Source of the DNA: Promethearchaeota archaeon
GTDB taxonomy: Archaea; Asgardarchaeota; Lokiarchaeia; Sigyniarchaeales; SOKP01
Length of the DNA: 36,839 bases
NCBI GenBank assembly: GCA_030615145.1
Contig: JAUWZT010000001.1
Span: 1-36,839 of the forward strand
Direction of reading: 5' to 3'
Shown: positions 24,685 through 33,673 of the stretch, in pieces
How the letters are laid out: each line of letters starts with the position of its first letter
How positions within the stretch are numbered: the first letter of the stretch is position 1
Position numbers and translations under genes: made by a program
Notes under the pieces: generated by a model
What the model was told of the DNA's origin: nothing
Databases searched by the model: none
Seen by the model: only the letters and a program-made list of their open reading frames with translations

Positions 24685-27198
24685 TTAAAATCTCGATTTT
24701 ATAATATCAGAAATTAATTTTGGAAAATCATTCCAATCTTTTATAGTTAATAATTGCCCTCCTGCGATTTTAACCATTTTTTTTGCTTCTTTTAAGTTAA
24801 AGGAGGATTCTGGGCAGACTAAGATAAAATCAATCCCTAAAGAGCGGAAAATTCTTAATGTTTCAATAGATTGCTGAAGGTCGTATATTTCAGCATCAGT
24901 AAATAATACATTCAGCTTTTCACGGGAGCTTGACTTTTCTTTAAATTGTTTTTTTGCCCATTCTAAGGCGCTTTGAAGCCTCGTACCGCCCTTAGCTGAA
25001 ACAGAGAGCAACTCATCGGCTAATTTTTCTAAATCTACTTTTTTAGATAATTCCTTTAAAACATGTGTATCTGACTCGAAAAAAGCAATAGCAATCTCAT
25101 CCTTTCTCATCCCATATACTAACATCGTCACACATATTGCCATATATGCTAATTTTTCTCCTGTCATCGAACCGCTTATATCTAGTTCAAAGCATAACGA
25201 CCGTAATCCTTTTGCGGTTTCATAGACAAAAAAATCGTCGTAATTAATATGATCTAATTTTTTACCCTTTTCTAGAAGATGAAAAATTGTTTCCTCCAAG
25301 TCTATATTTTCAAAGTCGTCTCCTATTGTGTAGGGTCTTACTATGTTAATAGGTGTAGGTCCGGTTGTTGCACTGCCTAAACGAGCCCTTGAGTAATAAA
25401 TTCCTAACTCAATTAGCATTTTTTTTGCTAATTCCTTAACCTTTAATTTAACTTGCTCTGGTAGACTATTTCTATGAATAAACCATTGTTTAAGGAGACT
25501 CTCACCAGTACCCGCAGATAAACACGCAATTACTTTATCTTGCGCTTCTTTGCCACCAATTTGCTGAGCACCTTTTAAAGCCTCAGTCAAATTAAAATGA
25601 CCAATTGCACCTAAAGCATCTCTATTATCGGAAGCTAACGCACTGCTTAAAAGCTCTCTAATTCTCTCTTTATTTAGTTGGTCTTTAATTTGATTCATTA
25701 AATTGTTAATTCGCTGAAAATCTGCTACCTTCTTTTCAATCGTTTTTTTAAGTAATTGATAGTTAGGTTCAATTAATTCGTATATTTCCTCTTCGGGCAT
25801 TTCAAGTTTTTTTCCAATTCTTTTAATATCTTCTGCTTCAGGATTTAATCCGATCTTTCTTAAGAATTCTGTTGCGTTTCTTAATTGCTCAGGTGTTTCA
25901 CAAGCCTCTAGTGTTCGAGAAATTAATTCAGGTAATTTTTGAGATATTTTTTGTCCACAGTGCATGTTTGGGCAACTATTCATTAATTGTTGCATTTGAT
26001 GAGAAAGCGATTTAAATGCTTCAAACTTAATATTTTGACTATTTGCCTCGTCGATCGCATTTTTCATAGCTTGGCTAAATAGCGAATTCCAAGATTTATT
26101 AGCAAATGCATTTTTTGTCAATATATCTAACGATAAATTCAATTGTTTATTTTGTTTTTGCAGATTTTGCATTTGCCCATTTAATTTATTTAGCAATTCT
26201 TCTCTTAAATTAGTACCAAAATATTGATCTAGCGAGTCTGCAAGGTTAAAATTATGCTCAAATGAAGATTGGTTTAGCGAATTATTCAAAACTTTGTCTT
26301 GATCAAACTTAGGAGTTTCGCCTAAAGTTTTTGCGGCATTAAATAATTGATCTAAATTATTTAGTTGGTTCTGAAGTTGATTTTTAATATTTTGGATTTG
26401 ATCTTTTATGCTTTGATTGTCCGAAGTCTCATTAATAAACTTTATAGACTTTAAAAGATCATCTAATTTGTTTGAATTAATTAGTTTTGATAAATCCTCT
26501 GAAATATCTTGATTATTGAGAGCTTTACTTGCGAGTTTTTCCCATTCCCTTAAGGAATTTTGCTGGATTAAGTCGTTTAAACCTAAATTCGAACCAGCCC
26601 TTAAATCGTCAGGACTCAACGAATTTATTTTTTGTTCTAGCCTTTTTTGGGCTTCTTGAATTAGTTTTTCTAAGGAAGATATCTCTTCTTTGTACAATTC
26701 CGAATCGTCGTTAAAAAAATTTAATGCGGATTTATATGGCTCTTTCTCCCTATTCGAATTTAATTCTTTAAGAAATTCCTCTAATTTTTGAATCTCATCT
26801 GTATCTATTGATTTTGTCGCCTCGATTTCGTCTATGATCTCTTGAAGTTGATCTAATTCAGACTTCATCTCGGATTCTACAAGGTCTTCAATAGATTTAT
26901 CAAATGTATCTTCGCTCTGAAAAAACGAGTCAATAATATCTTTTTTGTAATTTGGAAAGAGAATTTTAAAAGCAATATCTTTTGCTAATTCCTGATTGTC
27001 CGGAAATGAAGTTACGGTACTTATTTCTATGTAATCGTTAGGTGTCACAAAGCCCTTTCGATAATACCTTGATAAAATTAATTTTGGAATTGATAAAACT
27101 TGACGTGATGACGGAATTTGGATAATGTCGGCATGAGACCTCATTTTTCTAATGAAATCTACAGCAAATTCGCAAGGATTTTCAGGAAAAACTGCCAT
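24685..27198 (-). CDS. VWA-domain protein partner of MoxR ATPase, with long helical N-terminus
   Basis: The protein has 837 residues. Residues 1-100 look globular. Residues about 100-400 are rich in Gln, Asn, Glu and Leu in helical heptads (coiled coils). Residues about 430-640 are a further helical part. A C-terminal VWA domain (about 665-837) has the MIDAS motif DISGS (673-677), a GGTRLQSALEWA threonine loop and FTDAEIYD as the third metal-binding loop. The intact MIDAS predicts Mg2+-dependent ligand binding. VWA proteins pair with MoxR AAA ATPases as adaptor or substrate receptor in chaperone-like remodelling. The gene lies 18 bases after moxR and four before the SWIM gene. Its size is far above the roughly 380 residues of E. 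coli YehP, mostly because of the coiled-coil part. Confidence 0.9.
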   Translation of the reverse strand: MAVFPENPCEFAVDFIRKMRSHADIIQIPSSRQVLSIPKLILSRYYRKGFVTPNDYIEISTVTSFPDNQELAKDIAFKILFPNYKKDIIDSFFQSEDTFDKSIEDLVESEMKSELDQLQEIIDEIEATKSIDTDEIQKLEEFLKELNSNREKEPYKSALNFFNDDSELYKEEISSLEKLIQEAQKRLEQKINSLSPDDLRAGSNLGLNDLIQQNSLREWEKLASKALNNQDISEDLSKLINSNKLDDLLKSIKFINETSDNQSIKDQIQNIKNQLQNQLNNLDQLFNAAKTLGETPKFDQDKVLNNSLNQSSFEHNFNLADSLDQYFGTNLREELLNKLNGQMQNLQKQNKQLNLSLDILTKNAFANKSWNSLFSQAMKNAIDEANSQNIKFEAFKSLSHQMQQLMNSCPNMHCGQKISQKLPELISRTLEACETPEQLRNATEFLRKIGLNPEAEDIKRIGKKLEMPEEEIYELIEPNYQLLKKTIEKKVADFQRINNLMNQIKDQLNKERIRELLSSALASDNRDALGAIGHFNLTEALKGAQQIGGKEAQDKVIACLSAGTGESLLKQWFIHRNSLPEQVKLKVKELAKKMLIELGIYYSRARLGSATTGPTPINIVRPYTIGDDFENIDLEETIFHLLEKGKKLDHINYDDFFVYETAKGLRSLCFELDISGSMTGEKLAYMAICVTMLVYGMRKDEIAIAFFESDTHVLKELSKKVDLEKLADELLSVSAKGGTRLQSALEWAKKQFKEKSSSREKLNVLFTDAEIYDLQQSIETLRIFRSLGIDFILVCPESSFNLKEAKKMVKIAGGQLLTIKDWNDFPKLISDIIKSRF

Positions 27199-27216
27199 AA
27201 AATAACTTTTTACCCC

Positions 27217-28158
27217 CTACACACCTAAAGTTTTATGAATAATACTTTCAATAATATTTTCAACTTTTGTACCAGGCTTTGGTTTCATACTTCCTAGTAA
27301 AACGTTACGAGTGATCTCTGAAAGATATTCGTTAGTTGATGTTTTTTCTTTAATTTTTCCTTCTTTTTCTAAAGATCGTCTTCGAGCCAAGAGTTTTGCT
27401 ATCGCAATTCCGGCCCGAATTGACGCTGGTACTTCAATATCTATTTTATTCTTTCTCGTTTCGTTTATTATTGAATAAATTAATTCTAAATCAGACTCTT
27501 CGATAATAAAATGTTCTGGCAAATTTATTCTTATAATCTCGAGCTCAGTCGCTTTATCGGGATATGTTAATTTAATCCAGACCTTAATTCTATCCTTTAA
27601 AGCCTCAGATAATCGATGAGTGCCCGAAAGCTCTTCCGGGTTCATAGCAGAAATAAAGAAGAAATCCTTGCTAGCTTTTATTCGACCCAAGTGCGGAATG
27701 TTAATCGATTCTTCCTCTAAAGGTTCTAATAAAGTGTTTTGTGAGTATTCAGTAGCTCGATTTATTTCATTAGCTAAAAAAGTTCCACCTTCTAACATTG
27801 CGCTCAAAAGTGGGCCGGGATTAAATGCTTCTAATACAAATCCCTTTTTTAGAGTAATAGCAGGATCGAAACTTCCAATAAAATGCGAAGGTTTTATGCT
27901 TTCGTCCATGGTGAGCCAGAAAAAGCTCTTATTTTTTTTTTCTTTAGCTCTTAAACTAGCAAAATATCTACATAAAATAGTTTTCCCCACTCCGGGCGGT
28001 CCAACAAGAGCTGGAAATAATCCTGTTGCCTCGGCATCTCTAAGTAATTCCAGTGCTTTACCATATTGCCCTGATAAAACAATTTCAATTGGTTCTTGAG
28101 ATATATCTTTTATAAGTTGTTGCTGAAATAACTCCTCGAATCTTTCTTTATTAATCAT
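27217..28158 (-). CDS. MoxR-family AAA+ ATPase with Asn in Walker B
   Basis: This 313-residue AAA+ ATPase of the MoxR branch has Walker A GPPGVGKT (53-60), the MoxR-type second element GTFLANEINRATEYSQNTLLEPLEEE (about 125-150), sensor 1 in FFISAMNPEE, and an arginine-finger region LSEALKDRIKVW. The usual LADEINRA has become LANEINRA, so the Walker B aspartate is Asn130 while the catalytic Glu131 stays. It is the first gene of a three-gene operon with VWA and SWIM proteins. Family members act as ATP-driven chaperones that mature or remodel protein complexes with a VWA partner. An inverted repeat with AAAGAC/GTCTTT arms (28175-28197) lies upstream of the start. Confidence 0.93.
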   Translation of the reverse strand: MINKERFEELFQQQLIKDISQEPIEIVLSGQYGKALELLRDAEATGLFPALVGPPGVGKTILCRYFASLRAKEKKNKSFFWLTMDESIKPSHFIGSFDPAITLKKGFVLEAFNPGPLLSAMLEGGTFLANEINRATEYSQNTLLEPLEEESINIPHLGRIKASKDFFFISAMNPEELSGTHRLSEALKDRIKVWIKLTYPDKATELEIIRINLPEHFIIEESDLELIYSIINETRKNKIDIEVPASIRAGIAIAKLLARRRSLEKEGKIKEKTSTNEYLSEITRNVLLGSMKPKPGTKVENIIESIIHKTLGV

Positions 28159-28458
28159 TTTATTTTCTCTGATTAAAGACGACTATTCAAAGTCTTTCTT
28201 TTTGTAAATAATAAGTATTTGGTAATTTTTAACTTTGAATGTAATAAGAAAAAAGGATTATAAATAAGTAATAAAATTAAAATAGAAGTCTATTTGTTTT
28301 TAAAAATGAAAGGCAAATATATGATAATCTTAGAAATCCTAAAAGATTTTATAATAACTCATAACAACTTTTATTTAGTTTTAAAATTATAATAAAAATT
28401 AAAGTAATGATATTTTAATTAAAAATTAATCAAAAATTACAATTTTTTGGGAATAACA
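28159..28458. other. 300-base divergent promoter region between the MoxR operon and the glycyl radical enzyme
   Basis: AT-rich sequence that must contain both promoters. TATA-like stretches are visible (for example GATTATAAATAAG near 28258). A 28-codon frame at 28306-28392 (+) has no ribosome binding site and is probably chance. No RNA gene or repeat element is seen apart from the inverted repeat next to moxR. Confidence 0.5.
28175..28197. promoter_or_regulatory. Inverted repeat upstream of the MoxR operon
   Basis: AAAGAC (28175-28180) and GTCTTT (28192-28197) are perfect 6-bp arms with an 11-base spacer, 17-39 bases before the moxR start codon. It could be an operator or leader hairpin. A nested GACT/AGTC pair overlaps the same bases. 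Confidence 0.25.
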
Positions 28459-30837
28459 ATGCAAATAGAACATATCTCTCCTCCGGGTTATGAAGATCGA
28501 ATTTTACGATTGAAAAATAGAGTAGTTTTACAGCCACACGAACTCTGCATAGAAAGAGCTAAATTTTTCACGGAATCTTATAAAAGTACAAAGGGCGAGG
28601 TTCCAAACATAAGATTTGCGAAAGCTATGCGCCATCTTTTTACAAATATGACAATAAAAATATGGGACGACGAATTTATTGTTGGAAATCGATGCACTAA
28701 ATTTGTTGGAACACCCTTATATCCTGAAGTACGCGTTGATACAATTGAGCAAGATATTAACCTCTATAACAATCGAGAAACTCAACGGCTATTACTTTCA
28801 GATGACGATAAGCAAATCATAATCGAAGAAATTATACCTTATTGGAAAAACGAAGAAGAGACTACCAAATCAAGATTTGACACTTATTTAAGTCCCGAAT
28901 TAACCGATCTCATGCTAAATCTACTATATATCGTGGATACAAACATAACTAACGGGACGGGGCATTTCTTCCCAGGACATCAAAATGTCATAAAAGTGGG
29001 ATTTAACGGCTTAATTCAAAAAGCAAGAGAAAAGATGAAAGAATTTTCAAAAGATCAAAAGAAAATGAATTTTTTGGAGTCAGTTATTATTGTTTTAGAT
29101 GGTTCTAAAGAATTTATTCAAAGATTCTCAATATTGGCAACTGAATTAGCAGAAAAAGAAAGCAATAGTAATAGAAAAAAAGAACTTTATGAAATTGCTG
29201 AAATTTGTTCTAATATCTCTGGTAACCCACCATCCTCATTTAAAGAAGCCTTTCAATTATTGTATTTCACTCACGTTATTGCTGGTCTCGAAGATGGAGG
29301 CTTTGCTATTAGTATAGGACGCATTGATCAAGTTCTCTATCCTTTTTATTTTGAGGATAAAAAAAAAGGGACTATAACTGATGAAGAAGTACAATTCTTA
29401 ATTGAATGTTTTTACTTGAAGCTTACAACTCTATGGAATTATGTCCTCCATAAAGGAATTATAGCTGCAGAAGGACCGCCACTCACGGCAAATATGACGA
29501 TAGGAGGCGTTGATGAGGATGGAAACGACGCTACTAATCAATTGTCGTATCTATTCTTAGATTCTTATAAAAAGCTAAAAACAGTTCAACCTACTTTTTC
29601 CGTCCGCATTCATAATAAATCTCCAGATGATTTACTTGTAAAAACAGGAGAAGCTATTAAATCTGGAGCGAGTATTGCATTGTTCAACGATGTTGTTATG
29701 ATTCCAGGTCTTAACAAACTTGGTTATACTCTAGAAGATGCGCGTGGATATGCGCCAATAGGGTGTGTAGAACCAACACATACCTACAAGTCATTTGGAT
29801 GTACAAATGCTACTCAATTAAATATTGTGAAGTGTTTAGAGTTAACCTTGAACAATGGGACAGATATGTTTACAAGAAAGCCATATGGCATTGAAAACAC
29901 AAAAAAGATCTCTTCATACCAAGATTTATTGGACGAGTTTTCGAACCAACTTAGCTTTTTTACTAAAAATTTGGTAGAAACAATGTCTTTCCTTGAAAAA
30001 GCTATTGCTGAGCTCAATCCGCAACCCTTTTTATCCGCAACTATAGACGATTGCATTGAGCGGGGGTGTGATATCACAAGTGGAGGCGCTAAATATGATT
30101 TTACTACGACCCAACTGATTGGTTTATCTACGGTTGCCGATTCTCTTGCTGTAATTAAAAAAATGGTCTACGAGGAAAAATTATTCTCATTAGAAGAATT
30201 AATCAAGATATTATCAAAGAATTACCGAGGTACTTACAATGGGAAAAAGGGAGAAGAAATAAGACAAATCTTTATTAATAAAGTCCCTAAATTTGGAAAC
30301 GATAACGATTATGTCGACAATATAGCTCGCGATGTAGCAGATTTGTTCTGTAAGGAAATTCTTAAATATAAGAATTATAGAGGTGGAAAGTATCATCCAG
30401 GGATTTATTCTACAGCTTTTCACTTGGCATTTGGAGTTTTTACAGCAGCCTCCGCTGATGGAAGAAAAGCAAGAGAACCACTCTCAAATGGAGTTGGTCC
30501 AACCAACGGAAGGGATAAAAACGGCCCAACCGCGATACTTAATTCGATAATGAAGCTGGATAATGAGTTAATAACGAATGGAAACTCAGTAATATTAGCT
30601 TTTCATCCAAACACACTAAAGATAGAATTGTTCCTTCCACTCATTAGAACCTATTTTGAAGAAAATGGAGGCTATCACATCCAATTTAACGTGGTTGGAA
30701 AAGAAACTCTATGTGATGCTCAAATAAATCCAAAGGAATATCAAGGTTTAGTTGTACGGATCGCTGGTTATTCCGTATTGTTTACAGAATTATCTAAATC
30801 CGCACAAGACGAGATTATTGGTCGAACGGAGTTTTAA
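28459..30837 (+). CDS. Glycyl radical enzyme of the GCVE (dehydratase/lyase) type, not classical pyruvate formate-lyase
   Basis: This enzyme has 792 residues from the ATG at 28459. A TTG four codons earlier is open but less likely. The C-terminal radical loop is VVRIAGYSVLF with Gly770. The thiyl radical site is YAPIGCVEPTH with Cys436 and Glu438. Classical pyruvate formate-lyase has two adjacent cysteines there. The single Cys-Val-Glu form is found in glycerol/propanediol dehydratase, choline TMA-lyase, isethionate lyase, hydroxyproline dehydratase and related lyases. The N-terminal PFL domain (RLKNRVVLQPHELCIERAKFFTESYK, WDDEFIVGNRC) is complete. No radical-SAM activase gene is present within the window, though one is required for activity. 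The enzyme is destroyed by oxygen once activated, so the host must be anaerobic. The substrate cannot be decided from the motifs. Confidence 0.9.
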   Translation: MQIEHISPPGYEDRILRLKNRVVLQPHELCIERAKFFTESYKSTKGEVPNIRFAKAMRHLFTNMTIKIWDDEFIVGNRCTKFVGTPLYPEVRVDTIEQDINLYNNRETQRLLLSDDDKQIIIEEIIPYWKNEEETTKSRFDTYLSPELTDLMLNLLYIVDTNITNGTGHFFPGHQNVIKVGFNGLIQKAREKMKEFSKDQKKMNFLESVIIVLDGSKEFIQRFSILATELAEKESNSNRKKELYEIAEICSNISGNPPSSFKEAFQLLYFTHVIAGLEDGGFAISIGRIDQVLYPFYFEDKKKGTITDEEVQFLIECFYLKLTTLWNYVLHKGIIAAEGPPLTANMTIGGVDEDGNDATNQLSYLFLDSYKKLKTVQPTFSVRIHNKSPDDLLVKTGEAIKSGASIALFNDVVMIPGLNKLGYTLEDARGYAPIGCVEPTHTYKSFGCTNATQLNIVKCLELTLNNGTDMFTRKPYGIENTKKISSYQDLLDEFSNQLSFFTKNLVETMSFLEKAIAELNPQPFLSATIDDCIERGCDITSGGAKYDFTTTQLIGLSTVADSLAVIKKMVYEEKLFSLEELIKILSKNYRGTYNGKKGEEIRQIFINKVPKFGNDNDYVDNIARDVADLFCKEILKYKNYRGGKYHPGIYSTAFHLAFGVFTAASADGRKAREPLSNGVGPTNGRDKNGPTAILNSIMKLDNELITNGNSVILAFHPNTLKIELFLPLIRTYFEENGGYHIQFNVVGKETLCDAQINPKEYQGLVVRIAGYSVLFTELSKSAQDEIIGRTEF

Positions 30838-30859
30838 TTGCATTCAAATGTAATTTATA

Positions 30860-30895
30860 TGATTTTTTGAAGAAAAATCAAAAAAATTTTTAGTT
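30860..30895 (+). terminator. Hairpin plus T-run after the glycyl radical enzyme gene
   Basis: TGATTTTT (30860-30867) and AAAAATCA (30873-30880) form perfect 8-bp arms around a 5-base loop, 22 bases after the stop codon. Further A/T runs including TTTTT follow. It would end the upstream transcript before the tRNA gene. Confidence 0.4.
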
Positions 30896-30918
30896 ATTAT
30901 TGTTTTTTTATTGTATCT

Positions 30919-30930
30919 AAATATATAAAA
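30919..30930 (+). promoter_or_regulatory. TATA-like box upstream of tRNA-Ala
   Basis: AAATATATAAAA lies nine bases before the first base of the tRNA. It is the best TATA match in this gap. It is closer than the usual 25 bases to a transcript start, so the real box may be the overlapping ATCTAAATATA slightly upstream (30914-30924). Confidence 0.35.
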
Positions 30931-30938
30931 GTAAAAAT

Positions 30939-31010
30939 GGGCCTGTAGATCAGTCGCAGATCGCTTGCTTCGCATGTAAGAGGGCACGGGTTCAATTCCC
31001 GTCAGGTCCA
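30939..31010 (+). tRNA. tRNA-Ala(CGC)
   Basis: A full cloverleaf of 72 bases. The acceptor stem GGGCCTG pairs with CAGGTCC and includes the G3-U70 wobble that marks alanine tRNAs. The D-stem is GATC/GATC, the anticodon stem CTTGC/GTAAG has the loop TTCGCAT and anticodon CGC (30971-30973), and the T-stem ACGGG/CCCGT has the loop TTCAATT. The discriminator is A and no CCA is encoded (CTAT follows), as is common in archaea. There is no intron. The D-loop is only seven bases, AGTCGCA, with C where G19 is expected. The usual G19-C56 tertiary pair would then be C-C. It lies 30 bases before the tRNA synthetase gene on the same strand. Confidence 0.92.
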
Positions 31011-31040
31011 CTATTACATTCAATAACTATCTAAAAAGGT

Positions 31041-33647
31041 ATGTACATGGCGCAAGAGACTGAGTACCCAAAAAGATTTAAATTCAACGATATTCAAAAA
31101 AAGTGGATACAATATTGGCGCGAAGAAAAAATTTACGATTTTGACATCGATCAAAAAGGCACTCTTTTTTCTATTGACACTCCTCCTCCTTTCGTAAGTG
31201 GTTCGTTACATATGGGACACATTTTGAATCATTCGTGGATCGATTTTGTCGCGCGATATCATAAAATGAAGGGAGAAAATGTTTATTTTCCTCAAGGTTT
31301 TGATTGTCATGGCCTTCCAGTAGAATTAGCGGTGGCAAAAAATTATGGCGTTTCTAAGGATGACCGAGAGGAATTCTTAAAAAAATGCGTTGAATGGGTC
31401 GATAACAACATAAAAAATATGACGAAACAGTTGGATGAATTAGGATATTCCACAGATTGGAGATATACTTATCGCACTATGGACGAAGAATATAAACGAA
31501 AAGTCCAAATTTCACTTTTAAATTTTTACGAAAAGGGATTACTTTACAGAGCGAAGTTTCCGACGCATTTCTGCGTTAACTGTGAGACTTCAGTAGCGAA
31601 AGCAGAAGTGGGTTATAAGGAAGAAACAGGAAAGTTATGGTATATAAAATTATCCGTCGTGGGAAGAGAAAACGAGTATGTTACCATAGCTACAACACGA
31701 CCAGAGTATATGGAGGCTTGTGTTGCCGTTCTTATTAATCCAAACGATGATAGATACTACGATCTTTCTGCAGCAGAAGTAAGACTTCCTATTGCTAACC
31801 GAGATGTTCGTATTTATATGAACGAAAATGTTGATATGAATTTTGGAACAGGAGTGGTTTATGTTTGTACTTACGGAGATGAAATGGACATCAAATGGAA
31901 ATTAGAATATAACCTTAACGAAATTCAAATATTTACTGAAAATGGTCGTATGAACGAAAATTCCAAATACGAAGGACTTTCAATTATGGAAGCTCGAAAA
32001 CAAATAGTAAAGGATCTTGAAGAGCTAGGATTAATAGAAAAAATTGATGACTATGAACACAGCATAATAATCCATTCAGAACGCTCGTCATGTCGAACTC
32101 CAATAGAATATCTACCAGTTTATCAGTGGTTTATCAATGTTAAGGACTTTACTCAAGAAATTATAGAATCTGCTGATTTAATGAACTGGTATCCTAAAAA
32201 ACATAAACTCCGGTTATTGGATTGGGCAAATGGCTTAGATTGGAATTGGGTAATCTCCCGGCAACGCGTCTTCGGAACACCGATTCCTTTTTGGTATTGT
32301 GATGAATGCAACGAGATTTTTCCTCCAAAAAAAGAAGATTTACCAATAGATCCAATTAAAATCCCGCCACCATTTGAAAAATGCCCTAAATGTAGTAGCA
32401 CTAATATCATTGGCGAAAAAGATGTTTGCGATTGCTGGATTGATTCTAGCATATCTCCCCTTGCCATGTCCAAATGGTTAGACGATGATGATTTCTTTAA
32501 AAAAGCTTATTTAGAAGCTAAAGTTCATCGACCTCAGGGTTACGAAATAATACGGACATGGTTGTTTTATACGCTATTTCGGTGCAAGATATTAACAGGA
32601 AAAGCCCCTTTTTACGAAACAATGATTAATGGTATGGTTTCAGGTCCAGATGGAAGGCATATGTCAAAAAGCCTTGGAAATTCTATTTCACCGGATGAAG
32701 TTATGCCCCAATTTGGAGCCGACGCAATTAGACAATGGGCAGCGATGGGATCACTAGGAGACGATTATCCTTTTGAATTTACTTGGATAAACATTCATAC
32801 AAAACAGCCAATTTCAACCGAAAACATCGAAAAAGAAAGAAAAAATCTCCCAGAAGACAAATTTAACAAAAAATATCGCAGAAATTTCGAGCAACTAATT
32901 GGAGCATCGCGATTTATCACTAAGATGTGGAACGCATACAGATTTTTGTTCCTTAATTTAAGAAACATCGAGGTTCTAAACTTACAGATCAAAGATAGCG
33001 AATTATCTGAAATTGAAAGTTATTATTTTTTTGAATTTAATAAAGCTTTAAAAGAAGCTACAAAACATTTCGACGGATATAATTGGCACGAAGCTTTTAT
33101 GGTATTACGAGTTTTTTTCTGGAACGAACTGTGTGATAACTACATAGAAGCAATAAAGCATAAATTCTATTCTGAAGATAAAAGTATCGCACAAAACGCA
33201 TTAAAAAATGCATTGAATTTATTTTACAAAATTTTAACCACATTTGCCTTTACATTACCTTTCATTACAGAAGAAATCTACTCAATTCTCTATCAAAATT
33301 ATAAAGAGTTGAAATCGATCCATTTAGAAGCATGGACGCGGCCGTACGATAATGTTTCTGAGGAGTTAGCGAATCGCGGAAAATTAGCAATTGAAATTAT
33401 CAAAATTCTTAGAAATTGCAAATCTAAGCTTCAAATACCTTTAAATCAAGAAGTAGAAAGAATTATTATTTTTACTAATAAAAATGCGATAAACGAGATT
33501 GAAAATGTAAAAGCTGATATTATTAACACAATTAGAATAAAAAACTTTGAAATTATTGAAAGCAAAAAAGAAAAGGATATTAAAGAAAGTCCTGAACTTA
33601 AAGAAGATTACGAGGATTTAAATTTATCCTTATTCTTTTTTAAATAA
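31041..33647 (+). CDS. valS: Valyl-tRNA synthetase (archaeal type)
   Basis: This class Ia synthetase of 868 residues has the ATP-binding HIGH motif as HMGH (57-60), an editing domain (CP1) with TIATTRPEYMEACVAVLINP, and KMSKS as HMSKS (540-544). The CP2-type WVISRQRVFGTPIPFWYCDEC and a zinc-type CDEC...CPKC pair are also present. The sequence SERSSCRTPIEYLPVYQWFINV and the length of about 870 fit ValRS. IleRS of archaea is usually near 1050 residues and its catalytic region differs. FDCHGLPVE is shared by Val and Ile enzymes, so IleRS remains the alternative. Start choice: ATG 31041 lies directly after AAAGGT. ATG 31047, two codons later, has better ribosome-binding spacing. It is followed by the glycosyltransferase gene after 26 bases. 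Confidence 0.85.
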   Translation: MYMAQETEYPKRFKFNDIQKKWIQYWREEKIYDFDIDQKGTLFSIDTPPPFVSGSLHMGHILNHSWIDFVARYHKMKGENVYFPQGFDCHGLPVELAVAKNYGVSKDDREEFLKKCVEWVDNNIKNMTKQLDELGYSTDWRYTYRTMDEEYKRKVQISLLNFYEKGLLYRAKFPTHFCVNCETSVAKAEVGYKEETGKLWYIKLSVVGRENEYVTIATTRPEYMEACVAVLINPNDDRYYDLSAAEVRLPIANRDVRIYMNENVDMNFGTGVVYVCTYGDEMDIKWKLEYNLNEIQIFTENGRMNENSKYEGLSIMEARKQIVKDLEELGLIEKIDDYEHSIIIHSERSSCRTPIEYLPVYQWFINVKDFTQEIIESADLMNWYPKKHKLRLLDWANGLDWNWVISRQRVFGTPIPFWYCDECNEIFPPKKEDLPIDPIKIPPPFEKCPKCSSTNIIGEKDVCDCWIDSSISPLAMSKWLDDDDFFKKAYLEAKVHRPQGYEIIRTWLFYTLFRCKILTGKAPFYETMINGMVSGPDGRHMSKSLGNSISPDEVMPQFGADAIRQWAAMGSLGDDYPFEFTWINIHTKQPISTENIEKERKNLPEDKFNKKYRRNFEQLIGASRFITKMWNAYRFLFLNLRNIEVLNLQIKDSELSEIESYYFFEFNKALKEATKHFDGYNWHEAFMVLRVFFWNELCDNYIEAIKHKFYSEDKSIAQNALKNALNLFYKILTTFAFTLPFITEEIYSILYQNYKELKSIHLEAWTRPYDNVSEELANRGKLAIEIIKILRNCKSKLQIPLNQEVERIIIFTNKNAINEIENVKADIINTIRIKNFEIIESKKEKDIKESPELKEDYEDLNLSLFFFK

Positions 33648-33673
33648 TTCTTTTACCTACAATCTTTTTAAAA

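Noticed and set aside
27620..28099. 159-codon plus-strand frame
   Set aside because: Antisense to the MoxR ATPase gene, whose motifs are unambiguous.
28306..28392. 28-codon frame in the divergent promoter region
   Set aside because: No ribosome binding site, low-complexity Ile/Asn/Leu composition, and it lies where promoters are expected.
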